Positions 34,803-42,321 of a stretch of 64,000 nt of DNA are shown here, piece after piece. Numbering within the stretch: position 1 is the stretch's first letter; each line of letters opens with the position of its first letter. A program made the position numbers and the translations under genes. This DNA is from an uncultured Collinsella sp. GTDB taxonomy: Bacteria; Actinomycetota; Coriobacteriia; Coriobacteriales; Coriobacteriaceae. The notes beneath the pieces were generated by a model. That model searched no databases. It was given only the letters and a program-made list of their open reading frames with translations, and had not been told where the DNA came from. The stretch is taken from positions 7,643-71,642 of the forward strand of contig CATYZE010000008.1 of NCBI GenBank assembly GCA_958415525.1, written 5' to 3'.

Positions 34803-36746
34803 CTAGAACGTTCCGCCGCCGCCTCCGCCGACGCCGCCGCCTCCGCCGCCCGAGAAGCCACCGCCTCCGCCGCCACCCGAGCTGTCCGAGCTCGACGCGA
34901 GCTCACGGATGCTCTCGTGATACACGCCATCGAATGAATCCATCGGCGACTCGTTGCCGTAATGATGGTAGTACCACCAGTAGCAGGGGTAATTGTCGTA
35001 GAAGCTGTCGGCCTCGCGCACCTCGGGCGGAACGGCCTCGGCAAGCTGGCGCAATACTTCCTTGGAAACGCCCAGCGCTGCGCCCATTACCAGTAGCTTG
35101 TTCCACAGCACCAGATCGCCCGGGACGGCCTCCTTGAGGCGCGTGAAATCCTCGAGCCAATGCTTGAGCGCCTTGCAGCGAGCCGCCACCTCGGCGCCCT
35201 CCGGCGTAAAGCGGCGGAACGTAAGGCCCACGCCAATACCCACCAGCACAATCGGCACCGAGATAACCGCGGCGATAATGTTTGCCTGTGCGCCGTCGGT
35301 AAAGAAGATGGATCCCACGGGAACAAAGGCGATCAGAATACCAAGAACCAGGCAAAACACCATTGCGACAATGCCGTCCGAGGCAACGTACTCGCTATCG
35401 GTCAGCTTGCCCTTAACGGTGTTCTGATAGTCCTCGAGCTTGTCGCCCACGGGTGTAGCATGCTGCTTGACGTAGTGCTGCAGCTCGTCAAACGTACGCG
35501 AGCGATCGCCGTTCTCGTCGGGCTTAGCACCGGCAAAGAAAACCTTGAGCACCATGTGGTCAATGCCCTTGGCCGACTTCCAGCCCGCATCACTCACCGT
35601 CACGCGATACGTCTGTTCTTCTTTTTCGCGCCCCAACAGACCCTTCTTGGCCTTGGTCACGGTCGCCTGTTCCAGCTTGATCACACGGTCGTCAGTGAGC
35701 TTCATGAGCGTGGCGATATATGCCTGATCGGGCACCTCGTTCCAGCTCATGAGGGCCGAAAGCACGGCGGGATGGTCGGCCGAAGGCACATCGCGGAAAT
35801 ATTCGTCCTGGAAAAGCGGCTTGGGCTTGCGGCGGCGCAGCTTGAGCACAACGATTGTGCCGGTAAAGGCCACCGCCGCGACAACACTTAGCACGGCAAG
35901 TGCATTGGCAATCATGCGAGCGTGAGCGCGGCGGGCGTTAGCTTCGTCGGCCCACGCCTTCTCCTCGCTCAGGATTGTCGGCATGCGCTCCTCGCTCGAG
36001 GCGGCAAGCTGCGGTACCCAATCGCTGGGGAAGGCGATGCGCGCCTCGGCGAATTCGCCCTCATGCACGCAGGGAATGGTATAGGTGACCATGGGCTCGT
36101 CCACATCGAGCGACACGTCGCCCGTCAGCGAGCCGTGGCCCCATGCACGGAAGTTATCGCCCTTGACGGCCGCCGTCCCGGCGGCAGCATTTGCGAAGTA
36201 CACTTCCATCTCGACATCGTCGGAATCCGCGGACCAGCCGTCGCCCACAAACTTCCAGTAGAGCTCGGCGGTATCGGCCCAATTCATAACCGCACCGGTC
36301 ATGGTGTAGCTCACATAATAGATCGCGCTGTCGCCGCTCTCATGAGGGCTGAACACCTTGATTCTCACGCCGTCGTCGGACTGTTCCACCGTGTAAACGC
36401 CGTTGTCGCCTTTGTTTGCGCTGTCGACCTTGTTAAACGCGGTGTCATCTTCCTCGACGCTCAGCACATTGACGCTCACCGAGCCGCCTTGCTGGTTGGA
36501 GCCCGTATTGATGTCCCAGAACACGCCGTTGATGTCGTCGTCGAAATCGAACTGGCGTCCCTCGACAACGGTCAGCGAGCCATCGGCCTCGACCGTGGTG
36601 CCGATGTAGGTTTGGCTCATGGAGTAGCCGTCGGCGTGCGCGGCGGCAGGCAACAGCAACAACGCGAGCGCGACGAGCGCGCAGACGGAAGCGAATCGCG
36701 CGAACAGGCGACGCTGCCGACAGGTCTTGGCAACGGGGGCGTTCAT
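34803..36746 (-). CDS. DUF2207 membrane protein with signal peptide
   Basis: Predicted secreted-then-membrane protein of 647 residues. A signal peptide (about 1-39, VCALVALALLLLPAAAHADG) leads to an external beta-rich DUF2207 domain (40-270), one membrane helix near 285, a cytoplasmic region, two helices near 470-520, and a C-terminal Ser/Gly-rich tail with long Gly runs. Such tails and the overall layout are typical of DUF2207 proteins, whose function is unknown. ATG 36746 was chosen because AAAGGA lies 7-8 bases upstream and gives a clean signal peptide. No operon partner. Confidence 0.85.
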   Translation of the reverse strand: MNAPVAKTCRQRRLFARFASVCALVALALLLLPAAAHADGYSMSQTYIGTTVEADGSLTVVEGRQFDFDDDINGVFWDINTGSNQQGGSVSVNVLSVEEDDTAFNKVDSANKGDNGVYTVEQSDDGVRIKVFSPHESGDSAIYYVSYTMTGAVMNWADTAELYWKFVGDGWSADSDDVEMEVYFANAAAGTAAVKGDNFRAWGHGSLTGDVSLDVDEPMVTYTIPCVHEGEFAEARIAFPSDWVPQLAASSEERMPTILSEEKAWADEANARRAHARMIANALAVLSVVAAVAFTGTIVVLKLRRRKPKPLFQDEYFRDVPSADHPAVLSALMSWNEVPDQAYIATLMKLTDDRVIKLEQATVTKAKKGLLGREKEEQTYRVTVSDAGWKSAKGIDHMVLKVFFAGAKPDENGDRSRTFDELQHYVKQHATPVGDKLEDYQNTVKGKLTDSEYVASDGIVAMVFCLVLGILIAFVPVGSIFFTDGAQANIIAAVISVPIVLVGIGVGLTFRRFTPEGAEVAARCKALKHWLEDFTRLKEAVPGDLVLWNKLLVMGAALGVSKEVLRQLAEAVPPEVREADSFYDNYPCYWWYYHHYGNESPMDSFDGVYHESIRELASSSDSSGGGGGGGFSGGGGGGVGGGGGGTF

Positions 36747-36906
36747 AGGCACATCCTTTGTCTGTGATACCAACAGCGTCATTGTCCCACGTTTATGGGC
36801 GCACATGACGAATATCTAGGCCAGCGGAGCGCCAAATGGGACAAAAGTCCCACCAAAGCCCGGCACTTAGGGACGTTCCTTATCTGCCGGCAGTCTGGGA
36901 CACTCC

Positions 36907-37118
36907 TTGACATGGCCCGCGCCAGCAATAGATACCACTTCACACCTCCATCACAGGTGTAGCGGCTTTGTGTGGGCGCGGCTCGCGCTGATTGAACCGC
37001 CGGACGAGGGGCATAAAGCAGTTGAGCGAAAACGGTTTGCCCCTTTGCCGTTCGCTCGAGGATTATGTCCCCCTTTTCCGCGGAAACCCCGGCAGTTGCG
37101 AAGAGCTGCCGGGGTTTC
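36907..37118 (+). ncRNA. Candidate small RNA with promoter and terminator
   Basis: TTGACA at 36907-36912 and TAGATA at 36929-36934 form a promoter with a 16-base spacer. A perfect 13-bp terminator stem lies at 37083-37118. Between them no frame has a ribosome site, but the sequence folds: GAGCG-AAACGG near 37025 pairs with CCGTT-CGCTC near 37048-37058, inside GGGGCATAA/TTATGTCCCC. The transcript would be about 175 bases. It matches no RNA family I can name. Confidence 0.35.
37083..37118 (+). terminator. Perfect 13-bp terminator hairpin
   Basis: 37083-37095 pairs exactly with 37106-37118 around a 10-base loop, followed by a T-rich stretch TGTCGTTT. No plus-strand gene ends nearby, which is the reason for proposing a small RNA. 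Confidence 0.6.
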
Positions 37119-37264
37119 TGTCGTTTGAGGGGTTGAAAGAGCTGAGCTTGTGGGCGGCAATCGAAGTGTTGAGCCGGCAGTCCACTGCACACAATGCGCG
37201 CCCTCGGCAACTTGCGAGTCACGGCAACGGCTCCCCCACCGCGCTCCGCGCTATACTCGTCCGC

Positions 37265-38278
37265 ATGGATATCAACGCATGCAACATAGCAACGCCCGCC
37301 GCGAGCACACCGACAGCAGCGGCGCCCGCCGCCACGCCCGCGCCCGTCGTGGGCCGCTTCGCCCCGTCGCCCTCGGGCCGCATGCACCTGGGCAACGTGT
37401 TCAGCTGCCTGTGCGCGTGGCTTTCGGCCCGCAGCCAAGGCGGCAGTATCGTGTTGCGCATCGAGGACTTGGACGATCGCTGCAAGCGCCCGGAACTTGC
37501 CGCCCAGCTCATCGACGACCTCGCTTGGTTGGGGCTCGAATGGGACGAAGGCCCCTACTACCAGCACGATCGCCTGGACCTGTACGAAGCCGCCCTGCAC
37601 CAGCTGCAAGACGCCGGTCTCACCTATCCCTGCTTTTGCACGCGTGCCGAGCTCCACGCCGCGAGCGCGCCGCATGCCAGCGACGGCACGCCCATCTATC
37701 GCGGCGCCTGCCGGGGACTTTCTGCCGAAGAAATCGCCCGCCGCAGCGCCCTGCGCGCCCCGGCCACGCGCCTGCGCGTGCCCGCCGTCGACGACCTCGC
37801 AGACGATGTAGTCGAGTTTGTGGACCGCACGTACGGGGCCCAATGCGAGGCGCTCGCCACCGAGTGCGGCGACTTTTTGGTGCGCCGCAGCGACGGCGTG
37901 TTTGCCTACCAGTTAGCCGTGGTGGTTGACGACGCCGCCATGGGTGTTACCGAAGTTGTGCGCGGATGCGACCTGCTGGGATCCACGCCGCGTCAAATCT
38001 ATCTGCAGCACCTGCTGGGGCTGCCCACGCCGCGCTACGCGCACATTCCGCTTCTCATGTCACCGGACGGTCGCCGCCTTTCCAAGCGCGACCGCGACCT
38101 CGACTTGGGCGAACTCCGCGCCCGATTTGGCACACCCGAGGCGCTGTTGGGTTGGCTCGCCGGACAAACAGGCATCGCACCGGACGCCACACCCCGCTCT
38201 GCCGAGCAGCTGGTCGAACACTTTAGCTGGGACGTCATCCGCAAGCACCGGGAAAACATCACCGTAACGGCCGAGTAG
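37265..38278 (+). CDS. gluQ: Glutamyl-Q tRNA(Asp) synthetase
   Basis: GluRS paralogue lacking the anticodon domain; it attaches glutamate to queuosine in tRNA-Asp. The 337-residue protein has an Ala/Pro-rich N-terminal extension (1-28), then GRFAPSPSGRMHLGN, the HIGH-like motif, near residue 30. The zinc site is visible as YPCFCTRAEL and YRGACRG near 120-145. The KMSKS-equivalent is RRLSKRDRDLD near 275. The ATG at 37265 has a weak ribosome site; the longer frame to 36992 has no homologous sequence. It stops 15 bases from a convergent gene. Confidence 0.9.
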   Translation: MDINACNIATPAASTPTAAAPAATPAPVVGRFAPSPSGRMHLGNVFSCLCAWLSARSQGGSIVLRIEDLDDRCKRPELAAQLIDDLAWLGLEWDEGPYYQHDRLDLYEAALHQLQDAGLTYPCFCTRAELHAASAPHASDGTPIYRGACRGLSAEEIARRSALRAPATRLRVPAVDDLADDVVEFVDRTYGAQCEALATECGDFLVRRSDGVFAYQLAVVVDDAAMGVTEVVRGCDLLGSTPRQIYLQHLLGLPTPRYAHIPLLMSPDGRRLSKRDRDLDLGELRARFGTPEALLGWLAGQTGIAPDATPRSAEQLVEHFSWDVIRKHRENITVTAE

Positions 38279-38293
38279 CCAGACACCCCGCCT

Positions 38294-39019
38294 CTACGCA
38301 ACGTCCCAGGGCTGGAGTTCGTCGCCCAAGCGAACGATGCAGTCGTAGAGCACGGTATGGCGCTCAGCCGGGTTGGCGTCGCGATGGAAATGCCCGTAGT
38401 ACCAGCGCTTGTAGTCCAAGCGGTCTTCCAGCTCATCGAAGAACGCCGTGAGCCGATCGACGCCGGGATAGTTCCAGCCAGGCGCCGGATAGAGCGTAGG
38501 CGAGAGCATGCGCGTGGAGCAGGTGTGGGTGATCACGTAGTCGACCTTCCAGCCCACGCTGTCGAGCTTTGCCCGCGCCTCTTCAAAGTTGCGCTCGCCC
38601 GGCAGCTCCTGCGGCCACCAGCTGGAATACGGTATGCGGTATTCCTTGTCCACGCTCGTGGCGCCGCCCATGGTAAAGATTGTCGAGCCGTCGAGCTCAA
38701 AGACCTCGCCGCGCGTCAGACGCCGGATGGGCGAGGTGTCCGATAGGCGTTGCGTCAGGCCGCCGTGCCACAGCTCCATGGGACGTTCTGTCCAGTGGTC
38801 ATAGCGCTCGTGGTTGCCGTCGACAAAGAGTACGGTGTAAGGGCGCGACTCCAGCCATGCGATATCGGCGCATTCCTCGGCGGAAAAATCCCAGGGAAAG
38901 CCAAAGTCACCGGCGATGATCAGGTAATCGTCGCGGGTCAGACTATCCCCGAGCTCCCAGTCGCGGAGCTTTTGCATGTCGAGCCCACCGTGGACGTCGC
39001 CTGTTACGTAGACTGTCAT
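38294..39019 (-). CDS. Calcineurin-like metallophosphoesterase
   Basis: Dinuclear metal phosphoesterase of 241 residues. Motifs: GDVHGG near residue 7, GDFGF near 38, GNHE (VDGNHERYD) near 68, THTCS near 165 and GHFHRD near 209. It is a paralogue of the gene at 39664-40419 (shared VTGDVHG, DFGF, VDGNHE, YVxTH and W-rich regions). It overlaps the upstream phosphoesterase gene by 4 bases (ATGA), so the three form one operon. Substrate unknown. Confidence 0.88.
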   Translation of the reverse strand: MTVYVTGDVHGGLDMQKLRDWELGDSLTRDDYLIIAGDFGFPWDFSAEECADIAWLESRPYTVLFVDGNHERYDHWTERPMELWHGGLTQRLSDTSPIRRLTRGEVFELDGSTIFTMGGATSVDKEYRIPYSSWWPQELPGERNFEEARAKLDSVGWKVDYVITHTCSTRMLSPTLYPAPGWNYPGVDRLTAFFDELEDRLDYKRWYYGHFHRDANPAERHTVLYDCIVRLGDELQPWDVA

Positions 39020-39654
39020 CGGACCGTCACTTCCCTCTTGTAGGACTCGAGCTCGCGCTCAATCTGCCTGTCGCCGGTCTCGTTGACCCACCAGGGCCAT
39101 TTCACCCGGCCGCACGGCTCGTCGACTTCGGCGAACCATTCCTTCAGCTCGTCCAAGCTCACCGGCGCATAGTCATTGGCGTCAACGCCCACGTCATAGC
39201 GCAGCAGCCCCTGCTTGCGGTTGAACTCGTTGTACGCGTCGCCGCTGCTGTGGATGTGCCCGTGGAGGTGCCACGATCCATGGTTCATGCCCTGCCAGTC
39301 CGCCATCGGGTAGTGGCTGAGCACGATCTTCTGCCCGTCGATCTTGAGCACGCAGATCGGCGGCTCCACGGCGAACGCGCCGGCCACCGCCGGCTGGGTC
39401 CAGTCCTTGTCGTGGTTTCCCGGGACGAGGTGGATGCGCCTGCAGGCGATCTGCTTGCGCAGTCTGTACGCATCCTGGGCGGTCATCTTAAAGCTGAAGT
39501 CGCCCAGGATGTAGAACTCATCGTCCGCAGCGACCTTGCCGTTGATGCTATCGACGATGGCGTCGTTCATCTGCCAAATCGTATCCCACGGGCGGTCGGT
39601 GAACTTCAGCACGTTCTCATGCCCAAAGTGAGTATCGCTGGTGAACCAGATCAT
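39016..39654 (-). CDS. Metallophosphoesterase (MPE family)
   Basis: Phosphoesterase of 212 residues with a different subtype from its two neighbours. Motifs: SDTHFGHEN at residues 6-14, LGDFSF near 50, GNHDKDW near 78, LSHYPMADWQG near 110, and LHGHIHSS near 128. The ending is Glu/Arg-rich. AGGAGG precedes the ATG. This type often precedes nuclease or phage-like gene clusters; here it is the middle gene of three. Confidence 0.88.
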   Translation of the reverse strand: MIWFTSDTHFGHENVLKFTDRPWDTIWQMNDAIVDSINGKVAADDEFYILGDFSFKMTAQDAYRLRKQIACRRIHLVPGNHDKDWTQPAVAGAFAVEPPICVLKIDGQKIVLSHYPMADWQGMNHGSWHLHGHIHSSGDAYNEFNRKQGLLRYDVGVDANDYAPVSLDELKEWFAEVDEPCGRVKWPWWVNETGDRQIERELESYKREVTVR

Positions 39655-39663
39655 GGGGACCTC

Positions 39664-40419
39664 CTAACGTTCTTGCTTAGAATAGCTGCTCGTCGTCTCG
39701 CCCAGCTCGTCGGTGCGCCGCGCCTCAATCGGCACGATATCTTGGTAGATAAGGCGATGCTTGTCATCGCGCCATTCATCGTCGTGGTAATGGCCAAAGA
39801 ACCAAGTACAGTAGTCGAGCCGCCCGTCGAGCTCGCCCAAAAAGTTCTGCAGCGAATCATCGTAGAACTCGCGATTGCACTCCATGCACAGCTCGTCTGC
39901 CAGATCGACCGGCGCCTCGTGAGTCACCACGTAGTCGACCTTCCAGCCCACGCGGTCGAGCGAGGAGCGGCAATGTTCCATCTCGCTCTCGCTCGGCATT
40001 TCCTCGGGCCACCAGGTCTTTCCCTCCTGGCGCCACTGTTTGTCGTGGCTCGCGGCACCGCCCATCGCGAGCACTGTACTCCCCGCGATGTCGAACACCT
40101 CGCCACGCATCAGGTGCAGCACGTGCGGTCGCGCCTCGTGGACGAGACCGCCGTTCCATTCCCGCACCGGCAGCTCCGCCAACAGATGGTGATTCTCGTG
40201 GTTACCATCGACAAAACACGTGGTCCAGGGCTTGGACTCAAACCAGTCAAGCCAGTACTTGTCGGTGTTTGAGTCGCTCCATATAAAGCCAAAGTCACCG
40301 GCAACGATCACCACGTCATCGCGCGTTAGCGTTCGGCCCAATGGCCAAGCGCGCGACGAGAAGCGGCTCGCCCCGTATTCGGCAATACCGTGAACGTCTC
40401 CGGTAACAAAAATGGACAT
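39664..40419 (-). CDS. Calcineurin-like metallophosphoesterase, paralogue
   Basis: 251 residues. Motifs: GDVHG near 7, AGDFGF near 41, DGNHENHH near 71, VVTHEAPVD near 166 and GHYHDD near 212. The C terminus is longer and hydrophilic. GGAGGTGAT lies 6-10 bases before the ATG. First gene of the run of three; 9 bases separate it from the middle gene. Confidence 0.88.
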   Translation of the reverse strand: MSIFVTGDVHGIAEYGASRFSSRAWPLGRTLTRDDVVIVAGDFGFIWSDSNTDKYWLDWFESKPWTTCFVDGNHENHHLLAELPVREWNGGLVHEARPHVLHLMRGEVFDIAGSTVLAMGGAASHDKQWRQEGKTWWPEEMPSESEMEHCRSSLDRVGWKVDYVVTHEAPVDLADELCMECNREFYDDSLQNFLGELDGRLDYCTWFFGHYHDDEWRDDKHRLIYQDIVPIEARRTDELGETTSSYSKQER

Positions 40420-40504
40420 CGCATATCACCTCCGCGCCGTTCAACCCCGGACAAATCAATAGCAGAAATCGTGGGCCGAACCCGGCAGTCGCATCCCTTA
40501 GGGC

Positions 40505-40744
40505 TTACCCCTCGTTTTTCCATCCAAACGGGTCAAGCACCCAAAAGATCAGATCGAGCACGCCACCGGTCACCATGGCGGCGGCGAGGGCGAAGCAAAC
40601 ATGCAGATAGCTCGCGCTTCGAAGCGCGTCGAGCGGCCCAAAAGCGGCGATCAGTCCAACCGCCGCGCCGGCAATGCACAGCGCGAGGCACGGCCCCGCG
40701 TCCTTTACGCCCTTCTTTACGAGATGCTTTGCGTTGTCACTCAT
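40505..40744 (-). CDS. Small membrane protein (79 aa)
   Basis: Starts MSDNAKHLVKKGVKDAG after AAGGAG about 10 bases upstream. Two hydrophobic helices (LALCIAGAAVGLIAAFG; LHVCFALAAAMVTGGVLDLIFWVL) with short ends suggest a two-helix inner-membrane protein. No recognised family. It precedes the phosphoesterase run by 85 bases on the same strand, so may be co-transcribed. Confidence 0.6.
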   Translation of the reverse strand: MSDNAKHLVKKGVKDAGPCLALCIAGAAVGLIAAFGPLDALRSASYLHVCFALAAAMVTGGVLDLIFWVLDPFGWKNEG

Positions 40745-40841
40745 CGATATCGAGCTCCTTAGAGGGTCGTTGCTTACGTTCATACCGCCTCGGCAGAGCA
40801 GGACGGCAGGATAAGTCTCCCACGCCGTGCGGACACGTTTT

Positions 40842-40885
40842 AGTTACCCTACAATTAGCTGTGTTTGCTAAAATGTAGGGTAACT
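40842..40885. promoter_or_regulatory. 12-bp inverted repeat around a promoter-like TAAAAT
   Basis: AGTTACCCTACA (40842-40853) is exactly complementary to 40874-40885. A -10-like TAAAAT lies at 40869-40874 between them, and a ribosome site follows at 40894. Probable autoregulatory operator of the gene pair below. Confidence 0.5.
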
Positions 40886-40903
40886 ATTCGGAAGGGAGGC
40901 ATT

Positions 40904-41215
40904 GTGTCCGTCTTAGAAGATGTCCTAGAAGAGGAGTACGCACGCTCGAGTCGCCTCTTGGACCTTATGGAACAGGAAATCGGCCTCCTTCCAAAGGGCA
41001 GCATCCGCATGCGAAACATAAAGGGCCACGAATACTGCTATCTCAACTATCGAGTCGGGGACAAAGTCAAAACCGACTATGTCCCTGCTGCAGACGTTGA
41101 TGAACTGCGAGCAAAAATCGAACGCCGGAAAGCTCTCGCGGCCGCCATTAGAGAGCAGAAGCAATCTCAAAAGCAGATCATACGCGCGCTGGGGAGGGTG
41201 CCGAATGTTGACTGA
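40904..41215 (+). CDS. Small helical protein, probable antitoxin partner
   Basis: A 103-residue protein starting at GTG, 3-4 bases after GGGAGGC. It is highly charged, with coiled-coil tendencies (ELRAKIERRKALAAAIREQKQSQKQI), and a conserved-looking IRMRNIKGHEYCYLNYRVGDKVKTDYV core that resembles the DUF6788-like fold seen beside nucleotidyltransferases. It overlaps the nucleotidyltransferase gene by 11 bases. I infer an antitoxin role from this coupling; nothing in the sequence proves it. Confidence 0.5.
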   Translation: MSVLEDVLEEEYARSSRLLDLMEQEIGLLPKGSIRMRNIKGHEYCYLNYRVGDKVKTDYVPAADVDELRAKIERRKALAAAIREQKQSQKQIIRALGRVPNVD

Positions 41216-41867
41216 GCAGCAGCAAGCTTTCTTAAAAGTGCTTGACTTGGTCGAGGAAGCAGGGTGCATAGATCACGTCATTCTCGTCGGATCCTGGGCG
41301 GAATTTACCTATAGAGAAGCCGAGGTGCTGCCGGGCTTTTGTCCAAATATCAAAACAATGGATGTTGACTTCCTTGTCCGAAACCTACGGCGACCCAGCC
41401 CGGCGGCACGTTTGACCGTCCTCGCAAAAGAACGAGGCTTCTTTGTCGAATCTGACCGCATGACCGGAACAACAAAGTTGTTAGATATCACAGGCCTTGA
41501 AGTAGAGTTTCTCATCGGAAAAATGGGAGCCGGAAAGGAGCCGGCACTCAAGACGAACATCGGGGTAACGGCACAGGCGCTATGGCATATGGACGTCATT
41601 TTGAAAAACACCATCAAAGTTCGCTGTTTCAACCATATCGTGGCTGTTCCAACCCCTGAGGCCTATGCAATTCACAAGATGATAATCAACGGCGAACGGG
41701 GCAAAAAGGCCGAAAAAGATGCTCGTGCCGTGAATAACTTACTCCCGCTGCTGAACGAGGAAAAGCTGACAAAAACGTTCGGCTCACTTTCTAAAAAGGA
41801 AAAAGCGAGAGTCCGTACGTTTGCAGAAACTCATGGCGTTGCGGCGCGTATCTTGGGAAGCATCTAA
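41205..41867 (+). CDS. Minimal nucleotidyltransferase, toxin-antitoxin type
   Basis: A 220-residue protein starting at 41205, after GGGAGGG. The nucleotidyltransferase motif is ILVGSWAEFTYREAE with KTMDVDFLVRN (residues 24-60), giving GS and the DxD pair. The end is a helical domain. It belongs to the same broad class as the AbiEii-like gene at 18747 but is not its close copy. Overlap with the upstream gene by 11 bases supports a two-gene module. Convergent with the next gene (4-base overlap of stops). Confidence 0.7.
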   Translation: MLTEQQQAFLKVLDLVEEAGCIDHVILVGSWAEFTYREAEVLPGFCPNIKTMDVDFLVRNLRRPSPAARLTVLAKERGFFVESDRMTGTTKLLDITGLEVEFLIGKMGAGKEPALKTNIGVTAQALWHMDVILKNTIKVRCFNHIVAVPTPEAYAIHKMIINGERGKKAEKDARAVNNLLPLLNEEKLTKTFGSLSKKEKARVRTFAETHGVAARILGSI

Positions 41868-42220
41868 GCCGTTGGTGGCCAGCATACTGGGCAGGGGGTC
41901 TTGCCTCGTTTGAGTGCCGTTGTCAGCGGCACGCTTGTTCTAATGGCGTTTTGAGGAAGGCTTTTGCAGCCCGAAGCGCGGTGATAGATCTTGCCGTTCT
42001 TGGTGACGATTACCTTGATTTTTGAGGCATCCGCGCTGCGGGGCTTGCTCGACACGGCTGCCTTTTGGCGAACTGGCACCGGCTGTCGATACCTCCCTCT
42101 CAAAAAACCCGAATCTCGGAATCGATTGATGTAGCCGTCGAAGCATCCGTCGAACAGCAGACCCGTTGCCAGGCCCGCCATGAATCCGCAGGCAATCGCA
42201 GCTTCTCCTCTAATCTGCAT
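41864..42220 (-). CDS. Small membrane-anchored protein with zinc-type C-terminal motif
   Basis: 118 residues starting at ATG 42220 after AAGGAGGAGC. A hydrophobic segment (about 6-25) is followed by a basic linker and a C-terminal module, KIYHRASGCKSLPQNAIRTSVPLTTALKRGKTPCPVCWPP. That module (Yh-x3-GC-x(n)-CxxC) is the Ada-like/zinc module found at the ends of surface nucleases and proteases. No enzyme domain is attached here. Function unknown. Confidence 0.6.
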   Translation of the reverse strand: MQIRGEAAIACGFMAGLATGLLFDGCFDGYINRFRDSGFLRGRYRQPVPVRQKAAVSSKPRSADASKIKVIVTKNGKIYHRASGCKSLPQNAIRTSVPLTTALKRGKTPCPVCWPPTA

Positions 42221-42321
42221 GCGCTCCTCCTTAATCACCTTTCGAAGTCATAAAACACGGCGCGCGCCGCGGTCCCTTACCCCTGCGGCGCGCGCCGAAA
42301 ATGATCCGTTTTCCTCCGTCC

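Noticed and set aside
36992..37264. N-terminal extension of GluQ
   Set aside because: Covers the candidate small RNA and terminator, with no synthetase homology.
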